DNA of 64,000 nt from positions 1 through 64,000 of the forward strand of contig JAFQKQ010000118.1 in assembly GCA_017396845.1 (NCBI GenBank), given 5' to 3'. Each line of letters starts with the position of its first letter. The stretch's first letter is position 1. Made by a program: the position numbers and the translations under genes. The stretch comes from Clostridia bacterium (GTDB taxonomy: Bacteria > Bacillota > Clostridia > Christensenellales > Aristaeellaceae). Of the stretch, positions 1-8,893 are shown in pieces. The notes beneath the pieces were generated by a model. It ran no database searches and had not been told where the DNA came from. It was given only the letters and a program-made list of their open reading frames with translations.

Positions 1-755
1 GCGAAAGATACGGCGCAAGACAGGGCGGACAGTCCGACTTTATGATGCTGATGGTGATCGACCATCCGGATAATGAAGTGCATCTTTTGCAGATCGACCG
101 AGATACGATTGCGGAGGTGGAAACCTTCGGCATTCTTGGAAATCCGATCGGTACGAAAGCGATGCAGATATGCCTCGCGCATTCATTCGGAAATTCGGAA
201 GAGCAGAGCTGCAAGGTGGCGCAAAACGCCGTTTCCAATCTTCTGCAGGGAATAGATATTGATTTCTACATATCGGTCAATATGGATTCGATGGCGCTTC
301 TCAATAAAACGCTTCGCGGCGTTCCTGTGACGCTTGAGGACGATTTTTCCGAGTTTGATCCCATGATGACCGAGGGCGCCGAAATTACGCTTACAGACGA
401 ACAGGCGGAGATATTCATGCGCGCCCGCATGGAGATAGGCGACGGAACAAATGCTTCCCGTATGCGCCGCCACAGAATGTTTATAAACAATGCGATGGAG
501 AAATTCAAGCGCCTTGCCAGCGAGGATGCAGACTATATAAACACAGCATATGAGGAAATGGAAAGCGCGCTCAATATGGATATTTCAAAGGCAAGGCTTT
601 TGAATGAAGCCAATCGGGCGTATAGATATGAAATCCGTCCCATCAAGACGCTGGACGGTTCATATATGGTAGGCGATGACGGTTTTATCGAATTCCACGC
701 AGATGAGACCTCAATTGTGAATTGGATTGTCGAAACGCTGTTCAGAGAAGAATGA
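1..755 (+). CDS. LytR-CpsA-Psr (LCP) family protein, 3' part only
   Basis: The reading frame is open from base 3 (…RYGARQGGQSDFMMLM…), so the gene starts upstream of the window; the first internal ATG is at 42. The RQGGQSD motif followed by D-rich and R-containing stretches is typical of LCP proteins, which sit in the membrane facing outward and transfer undecaprenyl-linked glycopolymers to peptidoglycan. The visible part has the catalytic-core end and about 240 C-terminal residues; the N-terminal membrane anchor must lie upstream. Being first in a run that continues into Wzz, BY-kinase and sugar transferase genes, it probably anchors the polymer made by that cluster. Family assignment is firm; polymer identity is unknown. 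Confidence 0.8.
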   Translation, partial: ERYGARQGGQSDFMMLMVIDHPDNEVHLLQIDRDTIAEVETFGILGNPIGTKAMQICLAHSFGNSEEQSCKVAQNAVSNLLQGIDIDFYISVNMDSMALLNKTLRGVPVTLEDDFSEFDPMMTEGAEITLTDEQAEIFMRARMEIGDGTNASRMRRHRMFINNAMEKFKRLASEDADYINTAYEEMESALNMDISKARLLNEANRAYRYEIRPIKTLDGSYMVGDDGFIEFHADETSIVNWIVETLFREE

Positions 756-787
756 CGGATCGGTAGCTTTGAAAGGAGAAAGAAAAA

Positions 788-1975
788 ATGAAAAAGACAT
801 TGGCAATCGTTGTGGCATTGGTGCTTGCTCTGAGCGCGTTTGCATATGCGCAGGTGCCCGCGGCTCTTACTACGAAGGATGTAAAGTTCGTTGGAGCAGT
901 CGATACAAATGCCGCTGAAATCGCAGCGGAGTTCGCGCTTGTGTTTGATGTGGATGCGGAAGAAGTTGCATTAGAGCGCGAGCAGATGGAAGAGTTTCTG
1001 AAGGACGAAACGAAAACCGTGATCGATTACTTTCCCGACGAGGCGCAGAAGGACATCGGCGTTAAACTGATGGATGAAAAGCAGGAGGGCAATCTTTCGC
1101 TCAACTCCCTGATCGTCACCGATTTTGCAACGGTTGAAATCGCTAACTATCAGGAAAGCTTCGGCGATGTATTCGCGCTTGTCGATTTCGCAGCGGAATA
1201 CGATTTCGGCGCCCGCGTAGTTGGCGTGCTGGGTCTGTATGACGGTTCTGTCGATCCTCTTACGGGCAAGTACAATGTTGCATGGGCGGCTGTAAAGGCC
1301 GAAGTTACCGAGGAAGGCATTGTAGAATTGCTTCTTACGGAGGATGATTTTGCAGCTGTTTCCGCTGCGAAGGAATCGGCGCTTCTGATTCTCGCCGTTC
1401 CCGGCGAGGGCGAAAAGGAACCCGTTGCTCCGCCGCAGACCGGCAGCAAGACCGCAACCGACAACACCCAGATTGAGGACATTGCTTCTGCAAACGGCCT
1501 TATCAAGGATGACTTCAAAATCATCGTTGCAGAAGACAAAGAGCCCATCAAGCGCGAGATCGAAAAGATGTATGCGTTTGTAAACGAAGAGAACAAGGCG
1601 CCCGCCGAGTACCTGCCTGCCGAGGTTCTGGCGCTGGCGGTAGACGCGCTGGACGGCTGCGAGATTTCCCTGATGGAGATCAACGAGTTTGTTACCATCG
1701 AGAGCGTGAATTACAAAGAAGAATACGGCGATATCGTTGTAAACATTGAGTTTGTTACCAATTTCGCCGTCGGTCAGAAAGCCTGCGCATGCCTTGCCGT
1801 ATATACCGGTGAAACCGATGAAGCAACGGGCGAGTACAAGGTTGAATGGGTGGTTCTTGAGGCCGTCGCGCTTGAGAACGGAAACCTGAGCGTATACATT
1901 CCGATGGAAGAAGTCCTCCGCATTCAGGATGAATTCGCTGTCGGCATGATCGTCATGAACGAGCCCAAGGCGTAA
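788..1975 (+). CDS. Secreted acidic protein with an internal domain duplication
   Basis: Not recognised as a named family. 395 residues with a clear signal peptide (MKKTLAIVVALVLALSAFAYA, cleavage near A21) and a good AAAGGAG site before the ATG. Two similar modules are visible, roughly residues 59-195 and 255-390: each has a helical start with E/K-rich sequence, then a conserved V-E-I-x-N/S-Y-x-E-x-(F/Y)-G-D segment, then a (L/V)-x-x-Y-x-G-x-x-D-x-x-T-G-x-Y-x-V-x-W hairpin motif. They are joined by a linker with PVAPPQTGSKTATDN (residues 217-231). The protein is strongly acidic. Its place directly after the LCP gene and before the polysaccharide genes suggests a cell-surface role, which is inference only. 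Confidence 0.75.
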   Translation: MKKTLAIVVALVLALSAFAYAQVPAALTTKDVKFVGAVDTNAAEIAAEFALVFDVDAEEVALEREQMEEFLKDETKTVIDYFPDEAQKDIGVKLMDEKQEGNLSLNSLIVTDFATVEIANYQESFGDVFALVDFAAEYDFGARVVGVLGLYDGSVDPLTGKYNVAWAAVKAEVTEEGIVELLLTEDDFAAVSAAKESALLILAVPGEGEKEPVAPPQTGSKTATDNTQIEDIASANGLIKDDFKIIVAEDKEPIKREIEKMYAFVNEENKAPAEYLPAEVLALAVDALDGCEISLMEINEFVTIESVNYKEEYGDIVVNIEFVTNFAVGQKACACLAVYTGETDEATGEYKVEWVVLEAVALENGNLSVYIPMEEVLRIQDEFAVGMIVMNEPKA

Positions 1976-2000
1976 AACATAAAAATGCTATTTGACACTT

Positions 2001-2022
2001 GCCGCCGGTATCATACGGCGGC
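2001..2022 (+). repeat. GC-rich hairpin between secreted protein and Wzz gene
   Basis: Perfect 7-bp arms GCCGCCG (2001-2007) and CGGCGGC (2016-2022) around an 8-nt loop. No T-run follows, so it is a poor intrinsic terminator; it may be an RNA-stability hairpin or partial attenuator between the two genes. Confidence 0.5.
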
Positions 2023-2058
2023 ATGTGCCATGCTTGATTATTACTAGGATGGTTGAAG

Positions 2059-2859
2059 ATGAATACAGAAAAAGCAACGGTTGACGGCGTTACAAGGCAT
2101 GATCAGACGCAAATCAATCAGATGCCCGGTTCTGAGTCGGCATATCAGATTGATCTGGTTGAGCTTTTATTCAGGCTGATTGATAAAATCAAGTACATCG
2201 TGGTGTGCGCGATTATCGGAGCCATAGCGGCCGGCTTATACACGGAATACAGGATTACTCCGCTTTATAAGGCAACCTCCAAATTGTATGTGCTCAATCC
2301 CGGAGATTCCGCAATCAGTATTTCGGATCTTCAGATCGGTACCTTCCTTGCGTACGATTATCAGGAGGTTTTCCGCAACTGGCATGTGCATGAGCGTGTA
2401 ATTCAGAAGCTGGATCTGCCGTACAGCTACGGCTATATGTCCAGCATGTTGAATATCCAGAACCCTGAGGATACGCGTATATTGTATATCACGTTTACTT
2501 CGCCAAATCCTGAGATGGCAAAAATGATAGCCGATACGTATGCAGAGGTCGCGAAGGAGTTTATCGCAGAGACCATGGATACGGAAGAGCCGAACCTGTT
2601 TGAGGAAGCCCTGCTTCCGACTGCACCTTCTTCTCCCAGTATGGTAAGAAACATCACCCTCGGCTTCCTGCTCGGCTTGATCATCAGCTGCGGCTGGATT
2701 ACCGTTCAGTTCGTTCTTGACGATAAGGTGCGTACGGCGGAGGATGTGGAGCGCTATTTCGGTATAGCGACGCTCGGACTTCTTCCCCTTCAGGACGATA
2801 AGGGCGCTTCCAAGAAAAAGAAGCATAAGCATAAAAAGAGGAAGGAGGGGTCTGCATGA
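2059..2859 (+). CDS. Wzz/YveK-type polysaccharide chain-length protein
   Basis: Polysaccharide co-polymerase of the inner-membrane Wzz family, which sets polymer length and activates a partner tyrosine kinase. Two membrane segments frame the extracytoplasmic region: one near residues 50-70 (IVVCAIIGAIAAGLYTE) after the conserved I-D-L-V-E-L-L-F-R lead, and one near residues 197-220 after the P-S-S-P-S motif. The C-terminus ends in a lysine/histidine-rich cytoplasmic tail. I chose the ATG at 2059, six bases after AGGATGG; an upstream in-frame TTG at 2053 is less likely. The stop overlaps the kinase ATG (ATGA at 2856), the split kinase/activator arrangement usual in Bacillota. Confidence 0.88.
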   Translation: MNTEKATVDGVTRHDQTQINQMPGSESAYQIDLVELLFRLIDKIKYIVVCAIIGAIAAGLYTEYRITPLYKATSKLYVLNPGDSAISISDLQIGTFLAYDYQEVFRNWHVHERVIQKLDLPYSYGYMSSMLNIQNPEDTRILYITFTSPNPEMAKMIADTYAEVAKEFIAETMDTEEPNLFEEALLPTAPSSPSMVRNITLGFLLGLIISCGWITVQFVLDDKVRTAEDVERYFGIATLGLLPLQDDKGASKKKKHKHKKRKEGSA

Positions 2860-3602
2860 AGACGGCAACGGTAGGACAGAGTTTGACGCTGAACTATTCC
2901 GGAAACGAAGCGCTGAATACCATCTGCAGTAACCTCAACTTCGCAGGAAGGAATATCAAAAAGATCGTCATTACCAGTTGCAATGCCGGCGAAGGAAAAA
3001 GCTATATGACGATGCAGATTGCTTCCAACCTTGCCAAGCGCGGAAAGCGCGTTGTAATTGTGGACGGCGATCTGAGAAAATCTTTCATTATCAAAAAATA
3101 CGGTCTGGAAACCGAAGGCGAATGGATCGGTCTTGCGCATTATCTGGTTGAATACAACACGATGGACGAGATTATTTACCGCCTTACGAATCTTTATGAC
3201 GTTTGCTTTATTCCCATCGGCCGCGATGTTGCCAATCCCGTACAGCTTCTGGATACCAACCTCTTCCCGCAGCTGCTTGACAAGCTTGCGCAGGATTTTG
3301 ATCTTGTGCTGGTGGATGCGCCTCCGATCGGCATCGTTATCGACGCTGCGGAAATTGCGCAGTCCTGCGATGGCGCAGTATTCGTAATCGAATACAACAA
3401 GACTCGCAGAAAGGACATTCTGGACGCCAAAAAGCAGCTGACGCAGGCGAACTGTCCGATTCTCGGCGCTGTGGTTAACAAGGTAACGTTTGAAAGCCTT
3501 GGCGCGAAAAAGTATTACAACCGCTCTTACTATTCGCATTATACCAACGAGTACTATCGCAGAAGCTCGAAAAAATCGTCTTCTGACGATAAGAAAAAGT
3601 AA
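2856..3602 (+). CDS. Bacterial tyrosine kinase, CpsD/YwqD type
   Basis: Autophosphorylating BY-kinase of the CapB/CpsD group; works with the membrane adaptor encoded just upstream and is reversed by the PHP phosphatase just downstream. Visible motifs: Walker A NAGEGKS (about residues 43-49), Walker A' VVIVDGDLRKS (66-76) and Walker B LVLVDAPP. The C-terminus holds the diagnostic tyrosine cluster (YYNRSYYSHYTNEYYRR, eight tyrosines) that is the autophosphorylation target. Length of 248 residues is normal for the soluble half. The ATGA overlap with the Wzz gene suggests coupled translation. Confidence 0.93.
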   Translation: MKTATVGQSLTLNYSGNEALNTICSNLNFAGRNIKKIVITSCNAGEGKSYMTMQIASNLAKRGKRVVIVDGDLRKSFIIKKYGLETEGEWIGLAHYLVEYNTMDEIIYRLTNLYDVCFIPIGRDVANPVQLLDTNLFPQLLDKLAQDFDLVLVDAPPIGIVIDAAEIAQSCDGAVFVIEYNKTRRKDILDAKKQLTQANCPILGAVVNKVTFESLGAKKYYNRSYYSHYTNEYYRRSSKKSSSDDKKK

Positions 3603-3605
3603 GAT

Positions 3606-4322
3606 ATGCTTATTGATATTCATCAGCATATACTGCATCAGCTCGATGACGGTGCTCAGTCGTTTGAAATCACAAAGAAGCTATTGCTGAAGGCACAGAG
3701 TGATCAGATTTCCGATATTATCGCTACGCCGCATGCAATTCCCGGTATGGAGCCGTTTGATCTGATTAAGTATTACGAGCATTTTCAAATGGCTAAGGAA
3801 TGGCTTCGGGAAAACGAAATCCCGCTTCGCATTCATAAAGGCGCAGAGATTTTCTATACCGACGCGACGGTCAGAATGCTGAACGAGGGAAGAATTCCTA
3901 CGCTTGCCGGAACGAAGTATGTACTGATTGAGTTTTCGCCAAGGGCTTCTTTTGATATGATGTGTTCGGCGGTTCGCAAGCTTGGCGGCGCCGGTTATTC
4001 TTCGATTTTTGCGCATATTGAAAGATATCAGGCGCTTAGAAAGCTGAGCAATATCGAGATACTCAAAGATGAGTATGATATACTCATGCAGGTGAATGCG
4101 GAAACAATTCTTAATCCCGTGGGTCTTATGGAGAAGCTATGGCTAAAAAAGGTTATGAAAGAAGAAATGATAGATATCGTCGCTTCTGACACGCATAATC
4201 TGGGTAGCCGGGGGAATGTGCTTTTAGAGAGCCGGAACAAGGTAGCTAAAATGTACGATGAAGAGACGGCGGACAAGCTGTATACAAAGACTCCCGGAAT
4301 AATCATACGGAAATCAAAATGA
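3606..4322 (+). CDS. PHP-family tyrosine-protein phosphatase, CpsB/YwqE type
   Basis: Metal-dependent phosphatase that dephosphorylates the C-terminal tyrosines of the upstream kinase. The N-terminus carries the PHP metal motif D-I-H-Q-H-I-L and L-D-D-G-A, followed by ATPHA near residue 40, a central glutamate in KGAEIF and a late SDTHN motif, all metal ligands of the family. 238 residues fits CpsB/YwqE. Only four bases separate it from the kinase stop, and its own stop overlaps the next ATG. Confidence 0.92.
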   Translation: MLIDIHQHILHQLDDGAQSFEITKKLLLKAQSDQISDIIATPHAIPGMEPFDLIKYYEHFQMAKEWLRENEIPLRIHKGAEIFYTDATVRMLNEGRIPTLAGTKYVLIEFSPRASFDMMCSAVRKLGGAGYSSIFAHIERYQALRKLSNIEILKDEYDILMQVNAETILNPVGLMEKLWLKKVMKEEMIDIVASDTHNLGSRGNVLLESRNKVAKMYDEETADKLYTKTPGIIIRKSK

Positions 4323-5749
4323 CATGCGGCTCGTCGGGTGACAGCCTGAAAGGAGCTAAAGTAAAGCGTATGCCAACGTGGAAGCGATTATTTATACATC
4401 TGATAAAACTGCTCTCGGTACTGATTAATACCGGGCTGTTTATTGGATGCTGCCGCCTGTTTTATATGGATTCCATTATTACCATGGCGGTATTTCAAGT
4501 GGAATTAGCCATATACATAGCGTACAGCTTTGTTCTTGCCATCCTGATGAAGACATACAATGCATTTGACAGCAATATGTCCTCGGTTAACGAGCAGTTT
4601 TTTTCTGCGATGCTCTCTGCAGCCATCCTCAATGCTCTAACGTATGTGATCATGGGCGTTGGGGTTCTCAAAATTCCGAATCCCATTCCCTTATTAGGCT
4701 TGACTGCGTGCCAGTGCATAGTGAACGCGGTATGGGTTCCCCTTTGCAAGTGTTTTGGAAATGTTCTGTATAGACAAAACAGCAAGACGGTGATTGTATA
4801 TCAGACGGATGCGGATCTTCAAAAGCTATATGACATCAAAAAATACAAGCATCTTTTCAGCGTACAGAAGTATATCAAGAATCCTCAGAGCATTCAGAGC
4901 CTGATCAAGGAGCTGGAAGGCTTTGATGTTGTGTTTGTCGCCGGCATTCATGCTACGCTTCGAAACGGAATTGCGAAATACTGCGTTGAAAATGATATCT
5001 GCGCATATATCGAACCCCGAATCGGCGACGTACTGCTGGCGGGTGCAAAGCATACCCGTGCGTTCAGCATTCCCACGCTCCGCGTGACGAAGGCTTCTCC
5101 CGCGCCGGAATACTTGTTTATCAAGCGCGCTTTTGATATTTTTGCGTCTGCGCTTGCGATTATTCTCACAAGTCCCATCATGGCGGCGGTTGCAATCGCC
5201 ATTAAGCTTGATGACGGAGGCCCGATTTTCTATAAACAGAAACGCCTTACGAAGGATCGCAAGGAGTTTAAAATCTTAAAATTCCGAAGCATGTGCGTGG
5301 ATGCGGAGAAGGACGGCGTTGCCAGACTTACCAGCAAAAACGACGCCAGAATTACGCGCGTAGGCAGGATAATCAGGAAATGCCGTGCGGATGAACTTCC
5401 GCAGCTTTTCAATATCCTCTTTGGAAGCATGACCATCGTCGGCCCCCGCCCCGAAAGAAAGGAAATTGCCGAGCAGTACGAGGAAACAATTCCTGCATTC
5501 AGGCTCAGGCTTCAGGTAAAAGCGGGACTTACCGGTTACGCGCAGATTTTCGGAAGGTACAATACGCATCCGTATGACAAGCTCCAGATGGATCTTATGT
5601 ACATCAATAAGATGTCCATTGTGGAAGACCTCTTCCTGATGATGGCGACGGTCAAAATTCTTTTTTCGGGAAAGAGCGCGGAAGGCGTTGAAGACGGCGA
5701 AATTACGGCGGATACCCGCGTGAATGAAGATGTAAAGGAGAGCGCCTGA
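4319..5749 (+). CDS. Polyprenyl glycosylphosphotransferase (initiating sugar transferase)
   Basis: Transfers the first sugar-1-phosphate to undecaprenyl phosphate to begin exopolysaccharide repeat-unit synthesis. The N-terminal half has four or five hydrophobic segments and a central soluble NAD-fold-like region; the C-terminal 210 residues are the classic bacterial sugar transferase domain, with FKRAFD-type entry (KRAFDIFASA), GGPIFYKQKR, FKILKFRSM, DELPQL and VGPRPER, the last two containing catalytic-site residues. 476 residues is normal. The ATG at 4319 overlaps the previous stop; an in-frame ATG at 4370, preceded by AAAGGAG 14 bases away, is an alternative start. Confidence 0.92.
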   Translation: MTCGSSGDSLKGAKVKRMPTWKRLFIHLIKLLSVLINTGLFIGCCRLFYMDSIITMAVFQVELAIYIAYSFVLAILMKTYNAFDSNMSSVNEQFFSAMLSAAILNALTYVIMGVGVLKIPNPIPLLGLTACQCIVNAVWVPLCKCFGNVLYRQNSKTVIVYQTDADLQKLYDIKKYKHLFSVQKYIKNPQSIQSLIKELEGFDVVFVAGIHATLRNGIAKYCVENDICAYIEPRIGDVLLAGAKHTRAFSIPTLRVTKASPAPEYLFIKRAFDIFASALAIILTSPIMAAVAIAIKLDDGGPIFYKQKRLTKDRKEFKILKFRSMCVDAEKDGVARLTSKNDARITRVGRIIRKCRADELPQLFNILFGSMTIVGPRPERKEIAEQYEETIPAFRLRLQVKAGLTGYAQIFGRYNTHPYDKLQMDLMYINKMSIVEDLFLMMATVKILFSGKSAEGVEDGEITADTRVNEDVKESA

Positions 5750-5781
5750 TATTTCGGCGGGCGGTTAAGTTACAGATTCAT

Positions 5782-7431
5782 ATGAAAAAAAAGGACGAAC
5801 TCAGTACGATTGTCTATCTCATTAAAAAAATCAAGAATAGGATTCCTCGGCTTGTATTGATCACGGTTGTAAATGCATTGAAGGCGTATATCGGCGTTCA
5901 ATTTGCGATGCTTACAAGAAAAGTGATTGACCATGCAAGCGCCGGGAATACGGATATGTTTACAAAGGCATGTATTCAGCTAGCTGGATGCGTGCTTCTT
6001 CTTGTATTGTTCATTGTAGTGATTACGCATTTACGGGACAAGATGGCGGCATTCCTGGACAGGGATTGGAAAAGAGGTTTATCGCATACGCTTTTAAACG
6101 GCGAATATAAGCGCGTAAGCGCGTATCATACGGGTGAAATGATCAATCGTATGAATAACGACGTAAGAACGGTAAACGGCGCGCTTGTAAGCATTATACC
6201 GAATCTTGCCGCCATGATGACCAGTATGATTGCGGCTGCTTCGATGCTGGCGCAGATGGATTTGCGGTTTACTTTGATTTTCGGCGGCGCTGCCGTGCTG
6301 CTGATCGTGTTTACGGGATTTATCCGAAGGCATTTAAAGGGCATGCACAAGCGTGTCAGCGAGTCTGAAGGTAAGGTAAACGGCTTTATTCAGGAAATGC
6401 TCGAAAAGCTTTTGATGGTGCAGGCGCTGGATGTTTCGGAAGAAATGGAAAGACGGGAAGAAGAGCTTCTCGAAAAACGATGGATTCTTCAGAGAAAACG
6501 AAAGAATGTTTCCATTGTGGCCGGTGCAGGCGTAAATTTCGTATCCGGCGCGGCGGAAGCGCTTGCGATTGTGTGGTGTGCATCGCGCTTGATCAGAGGC
6601 GAAATGAGCTTTGGCACCATTGCCGCAATTACCCAGCTGGTGGGTCAGCTCAAAGCGCCGCTTGTGAATTTCTCCGGCTTTATTCCGCAGTACATACAAA
6701 TGATTGCAAGCGCTGAGAGGCTAAGGGAAATCGACGAGATTACAATTGATACCGAAAAGCCGATAAACGGCGCAATGCTGTACAATGAAATGGAAGCCAT
6801 CCGGACAGACGCACTTTGCTTTTCGTATGAAGACGGCAGAAACTCGATTGAATTCGGCGATATGTCGATTCCCAAAGGCGCGTTTGCCGCGCTTGTGGGG
6901 CCGTCTGGCGCCGGCAAGAGCACATTTTTAAAGCTTCTTCTGGGAATTTACCCGCCGGAAGCGGGCGATGTATATGTAAAAACAAAGGACGGCCGCGTGC
7001 CTGTCGGCCGGGCAACGAGAAAGCTGTTTGCGTATGTGCCGCAGGGAAATCTTTTGATCAGCGGAACGCTCAGAGAGAATCTGATTCTTACAAATCCCGA
7101 TGCAAATGATGACATGCTGAAGCGTGCGCTCTACGTAAGCGACCTTGAAGAGATGATTGCGTCTCTTCCGCAGGGGGTGGATACGCCGATCGGCGAAAAT
7201 GCGATGGGCATTTCCGAAGGACAGGCGCAGAGAATCAGCATCGCACGCGCCATCCTTTCGGGTGGCAAAGTCCTGCTGCTTGACGAGGGAACATCCGCGC
7301 TGGATGCCGAGACAGAAAAGACTGTACTTCGAAGAATATCGGAAATGGAAGATATTACCTGTATCGCTGTAACGCACAGACCCGCCGCGATGGAACTTGC
7401 GGATATCAAGATCAGCATCAAAGGATCATAA
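5782..7431 (+). CDS. ABC transporter, fused permease and ATPase (exporter type)
   Basis: Half-size type IV ABC exporter: about six membrane segments in residues 20-300, then a nucleotide-binding domain with Walker A GPSGAGKS, Q-loop in YVPQGNLL, signature ISEGQAQ (the usual LSGGQ is altered), Walker B VLLLDEGTSALD and a switch histidine in VTHRP. At 549 residues it is slightly short and would act as a homodimer. Its place at the end of the polysaccharide cluster suggests export of a lipid-linked intermediate or of a surface product, but no substrate can be read from the sequence. The ribosome site before the ATG is weak. Confidence 0.85.
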   Translation: MKKKDELSTIVYLIKKIKNRIPRLVLITVVNALKAYIGVQFAMLTRKVIDHASAGNTDMFTKACIQLAGCVLLLVLFIVVITHLRDKMAAFLDRDWKRGLSHTLLNGEYKRVSAYHTGEMINRMNNDVRTVNGALVSIIPNLAAMMTSMIAAASMLAQMDLRFTLIFGGAAVLLIVFTGFIRRHLKGMHKRVSESEGKVNGFIQEMLEKLLMVQALDVSEEMERREEELLEKRWILQRKRKNVSIVAGAGVNFVSGAAEALAIVWCASRLIRGEMSFGTIAAITQLVGQLKAPLVNFSGFIPQYIQMIASAERLREIDEITIDTEKPINGAMLYNEMEAIRTDALCFSYEDGRNSIEFGDMSIPKGAFAALVGPSGAGKSTFLKLLLGIYPPEAGDVYVKTKDGRVPVGRATRKLFAYVPQGNLLISGTLRENLILTNPDANDDMLKRALYVSDLEEMIASLPQGVDTPIGENAMGISEGQAQRISIARAILSGGKVLLLDEGTSALDAETEKTVLRRISEMEDITCIAVTHRPAAMELADIKISIKGS

Positions 7432-7433
7432 GT

Positions 7434-7478
7434 AAATGGGACGCCCGAGAAAGTTCGTTATTCTCAGGCGTCCCATTT
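7434..7478. terminator. Bidirectional intrinsic terminator
   Basis: 18-bp stem with one mismatch: AAATGGGACGCCCGAGAA (7434-7451) against TTCTCAGGCGTCCCATTT (7461-7478), 9-nt loop. It lies three bases after the exporter stop and before the convergent SGNH gene; A and T ends on both flanks allow it to act in both directions. Confidence 0.85.
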
Positions 7479-7533
7479 CATATGCCAAACGATAGGCGAT
7501 GAACACATTGTCCGTTTGCGCTTTCAAGCGGCG

Positions 7534-8115
7534 TTAAGAGCCGGATTTATTCAGAAGGTCTGTTAGTATGGTCTTTGCGATTACGCCAGCGGCGATGGCG
7601 GAGCCGGCCTCCGAGGGGTGATAGTCATCTTCTTTTTCATAAAGCGATATAAAGCTTCGCAGGCTTGAAAACGCCTGACCGACCGGAGCCATCAGCGCAT
7701 TGTTCTTTTCAGCCGCCTGTTTGTAGGCGTTTAAGAGTTTTTCATCCATTTCCTGAAAAGTGTAGGGCGTTTTTGCGAGAATCTTGCTGCCTTCGCGGTA
7801 TGCCCAAGTGGCGTAGAATACCGGCATGGCGCCGTTTTCGCGTATGATGCGACAAAGACCTGCGGCGCTTTTCAAAAAGCAATCCGTCGATTTCGCAGGC
7901 AGTATGCTCTGCTCCTGAAGCACTACATAATCCCATTTTTCTTCCCTGAGGGCTTTCAGGGTCCGTGCGCCCATTTCCGTGTTTTCATTCAGCTGTTCGC
8001 TCAGCTGCGCGCCGCCGCGCGTATGAGAAACGACCTCGCACTTCAGGATTTCCGACAGAATTTCGGGCATTCTGTGATAATACGTAAAGCTGTTTCCAAG
8101 CATCAGTATCCGCAT
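7534..8115 (-). CDS. SGNH/GDSL-type hydrolase
   Basis: Small cytoplasmic-looking esterase-fold protein of 193 residues without signal peptide. Block I is the start: MRILMLGNSFTYYH, with the nucleophile serine in GNSFT; a glycine block (TRGGAQL) and a late D-D-Y-H-P-S motif provide the other SGNH residues. Members act on acyl or sugar esters; the substrate cannot be told. Sixteen bases downstream of the MazG-like gene on the same strand, so probably co-transcribed from the promoter at 8475-8503. Confidence 0.8.
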   Translation of the reverse strand: MRILMLGNSFTYYHRMPEILSEILKCEVVSHTRGGAQLSEQLNENTEMGARTLKALREEKWDYVVLQEQSILPAKSTDCFLKSAAGLCRIIRENGAMPVFYATWAYREGSKILAKTPYTFQEMDEKLLNAYKQAAEKNNALMAPVGQAFSSLRSFISLYEKEDDYHPSEAGSAIAAGVIAKTILTDLLNKSGS

Positions 8116-8130
8116 AGTCTTTCTCCTTTT

Positions 8131-8451
8131 TCAACGATGCAATGAGCGCTCGGTTTCAAACCCTTCCGGATAGCGGCGCTTAAGCTTTTCGATATTCCGT
8201 ATAAACACGCTTTCGAGATCCACATCAAGCGCAAACGCGGTCTCCGCGATGTACCAAGCCACGTCGCCCAGTTCGTCGATTATTTTTTCTTTGTCAAGCG
8301 CGTGCCCCTGCGCAAGATGCTTTTTCACGATGTCGATTACTTCGCCGGATTCGCCGCATAACCCCATTACGCCGTTGATCAGAACGTCCTTTTTATTAAG
8401 CGACGGGTTCAGCGTGGTCATGGCAAGCGCCTGATATTCATTGATCGTCAT
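8131..8451 (-). CDS. MazG-like nucleotide pyrophosphohydrolase
   Basis: 106-residue all-alpha NTP-PPase of the MazG superfamily. The metal-binding pattern E-x-x-E … E-x-x-D is visible as GESGEVID near residues 33-40 and DELGDVAWY near residues 60-68. Such single-domain proteins hydrolyse non-canonical or excess nucleoside triphosphates to monophosphates. First gene of a two-gene transcript with the SGNH hydrolase; the pairing gives no clear functional hint. Confidence 0.88.
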   Translation of the reverse strand: MTINEYQALAMTTLNPSLNKKDVLINGVMGLCGESGEVIDIVKKHLAQGHALDKEKIIDELGDVAWYIAETAFALDVDLESVFIRNIEKLKRRYPEGFETERSLHR

Positions 8452-8474
8452 AAATCATTCTCCTGTTTTTTCTA

Positions 8475-8503
8475 AGTATATCATGAAAGAGCGATGGGTT
8501 CAA
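8475..8503 (-). promoter_or_regulatory. Sigma-A-type promoter for MazG-like/SGNH genes
   Basis: Read on the minus strand: TTGAAC, 17-base spacer ending in TGA, then TATACT, which also gives an extended -10. It lies 24 bases before the MazG-like start codon. Confidence 0.75.
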
Positions 8504-8845
8504 GCAGGCTGACAAAGAGCGGTTCAAAAATATATAATTACCTGTGCGAATGGGGGAGTATAGAGAGTTTGTTTTATGACAGACAGAAAGCGGCGAATGA
8601 CTATTTGTCTTTATCAGCAACTGATAAAGCTTAGAGGCTTGAGATTATACGCAGCATAAGAATCCGGAGATGCGGTTCTATGAGTGTCTAACGATGTAAG
8701 GAAAGTAAGAAAAGCTCGCATCCGGCCGCATAAGATTCCTTGGACGCTTTCCTGTTTCGGATGGAACCATGAAATGACGAGTACGGCGAAGATTTCATAA
8801 AGCGGATGAGCTATATTATACACCGCATGCATTTCACACATACAA
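8504..8845. other. Intergenic stretch without a recognisable gene
   Basis: About 340 bases. Open frames here are short and do not resemble known proteins. The only clear structure is a perfect hairpin CTTTATCAG-CAA-CTGATAAAG at 8609-8629, of unknown role. Confidence 0.5.
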
Positions 8846-8878
8846 AAACGCTGCCGCGATTTTTCTGCGGCAGCGTTT
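8846..8878 (-). terminator. Intrinsic terminator of the SH3-domain gene
   Basis: 12-bp perfect stem AAACGCTGCCGC (8867-8878 on the minus strand) with GCGGCAGCGTTT (8846-8857), 9-nt loop, followed on the minus strand by TTTTTGT. Lies 16 bases after the stop of the gene. Confidence 0.88.
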
Positions 8879-8893
8879 GCTTTTCGAAAGTAA

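Noticed and set aside
8504..8893. Possible gene in the minus strand at 8614-8904
   Set aside because: It overlaps the SH3 gene end and terminator and has no recognisable protein features.
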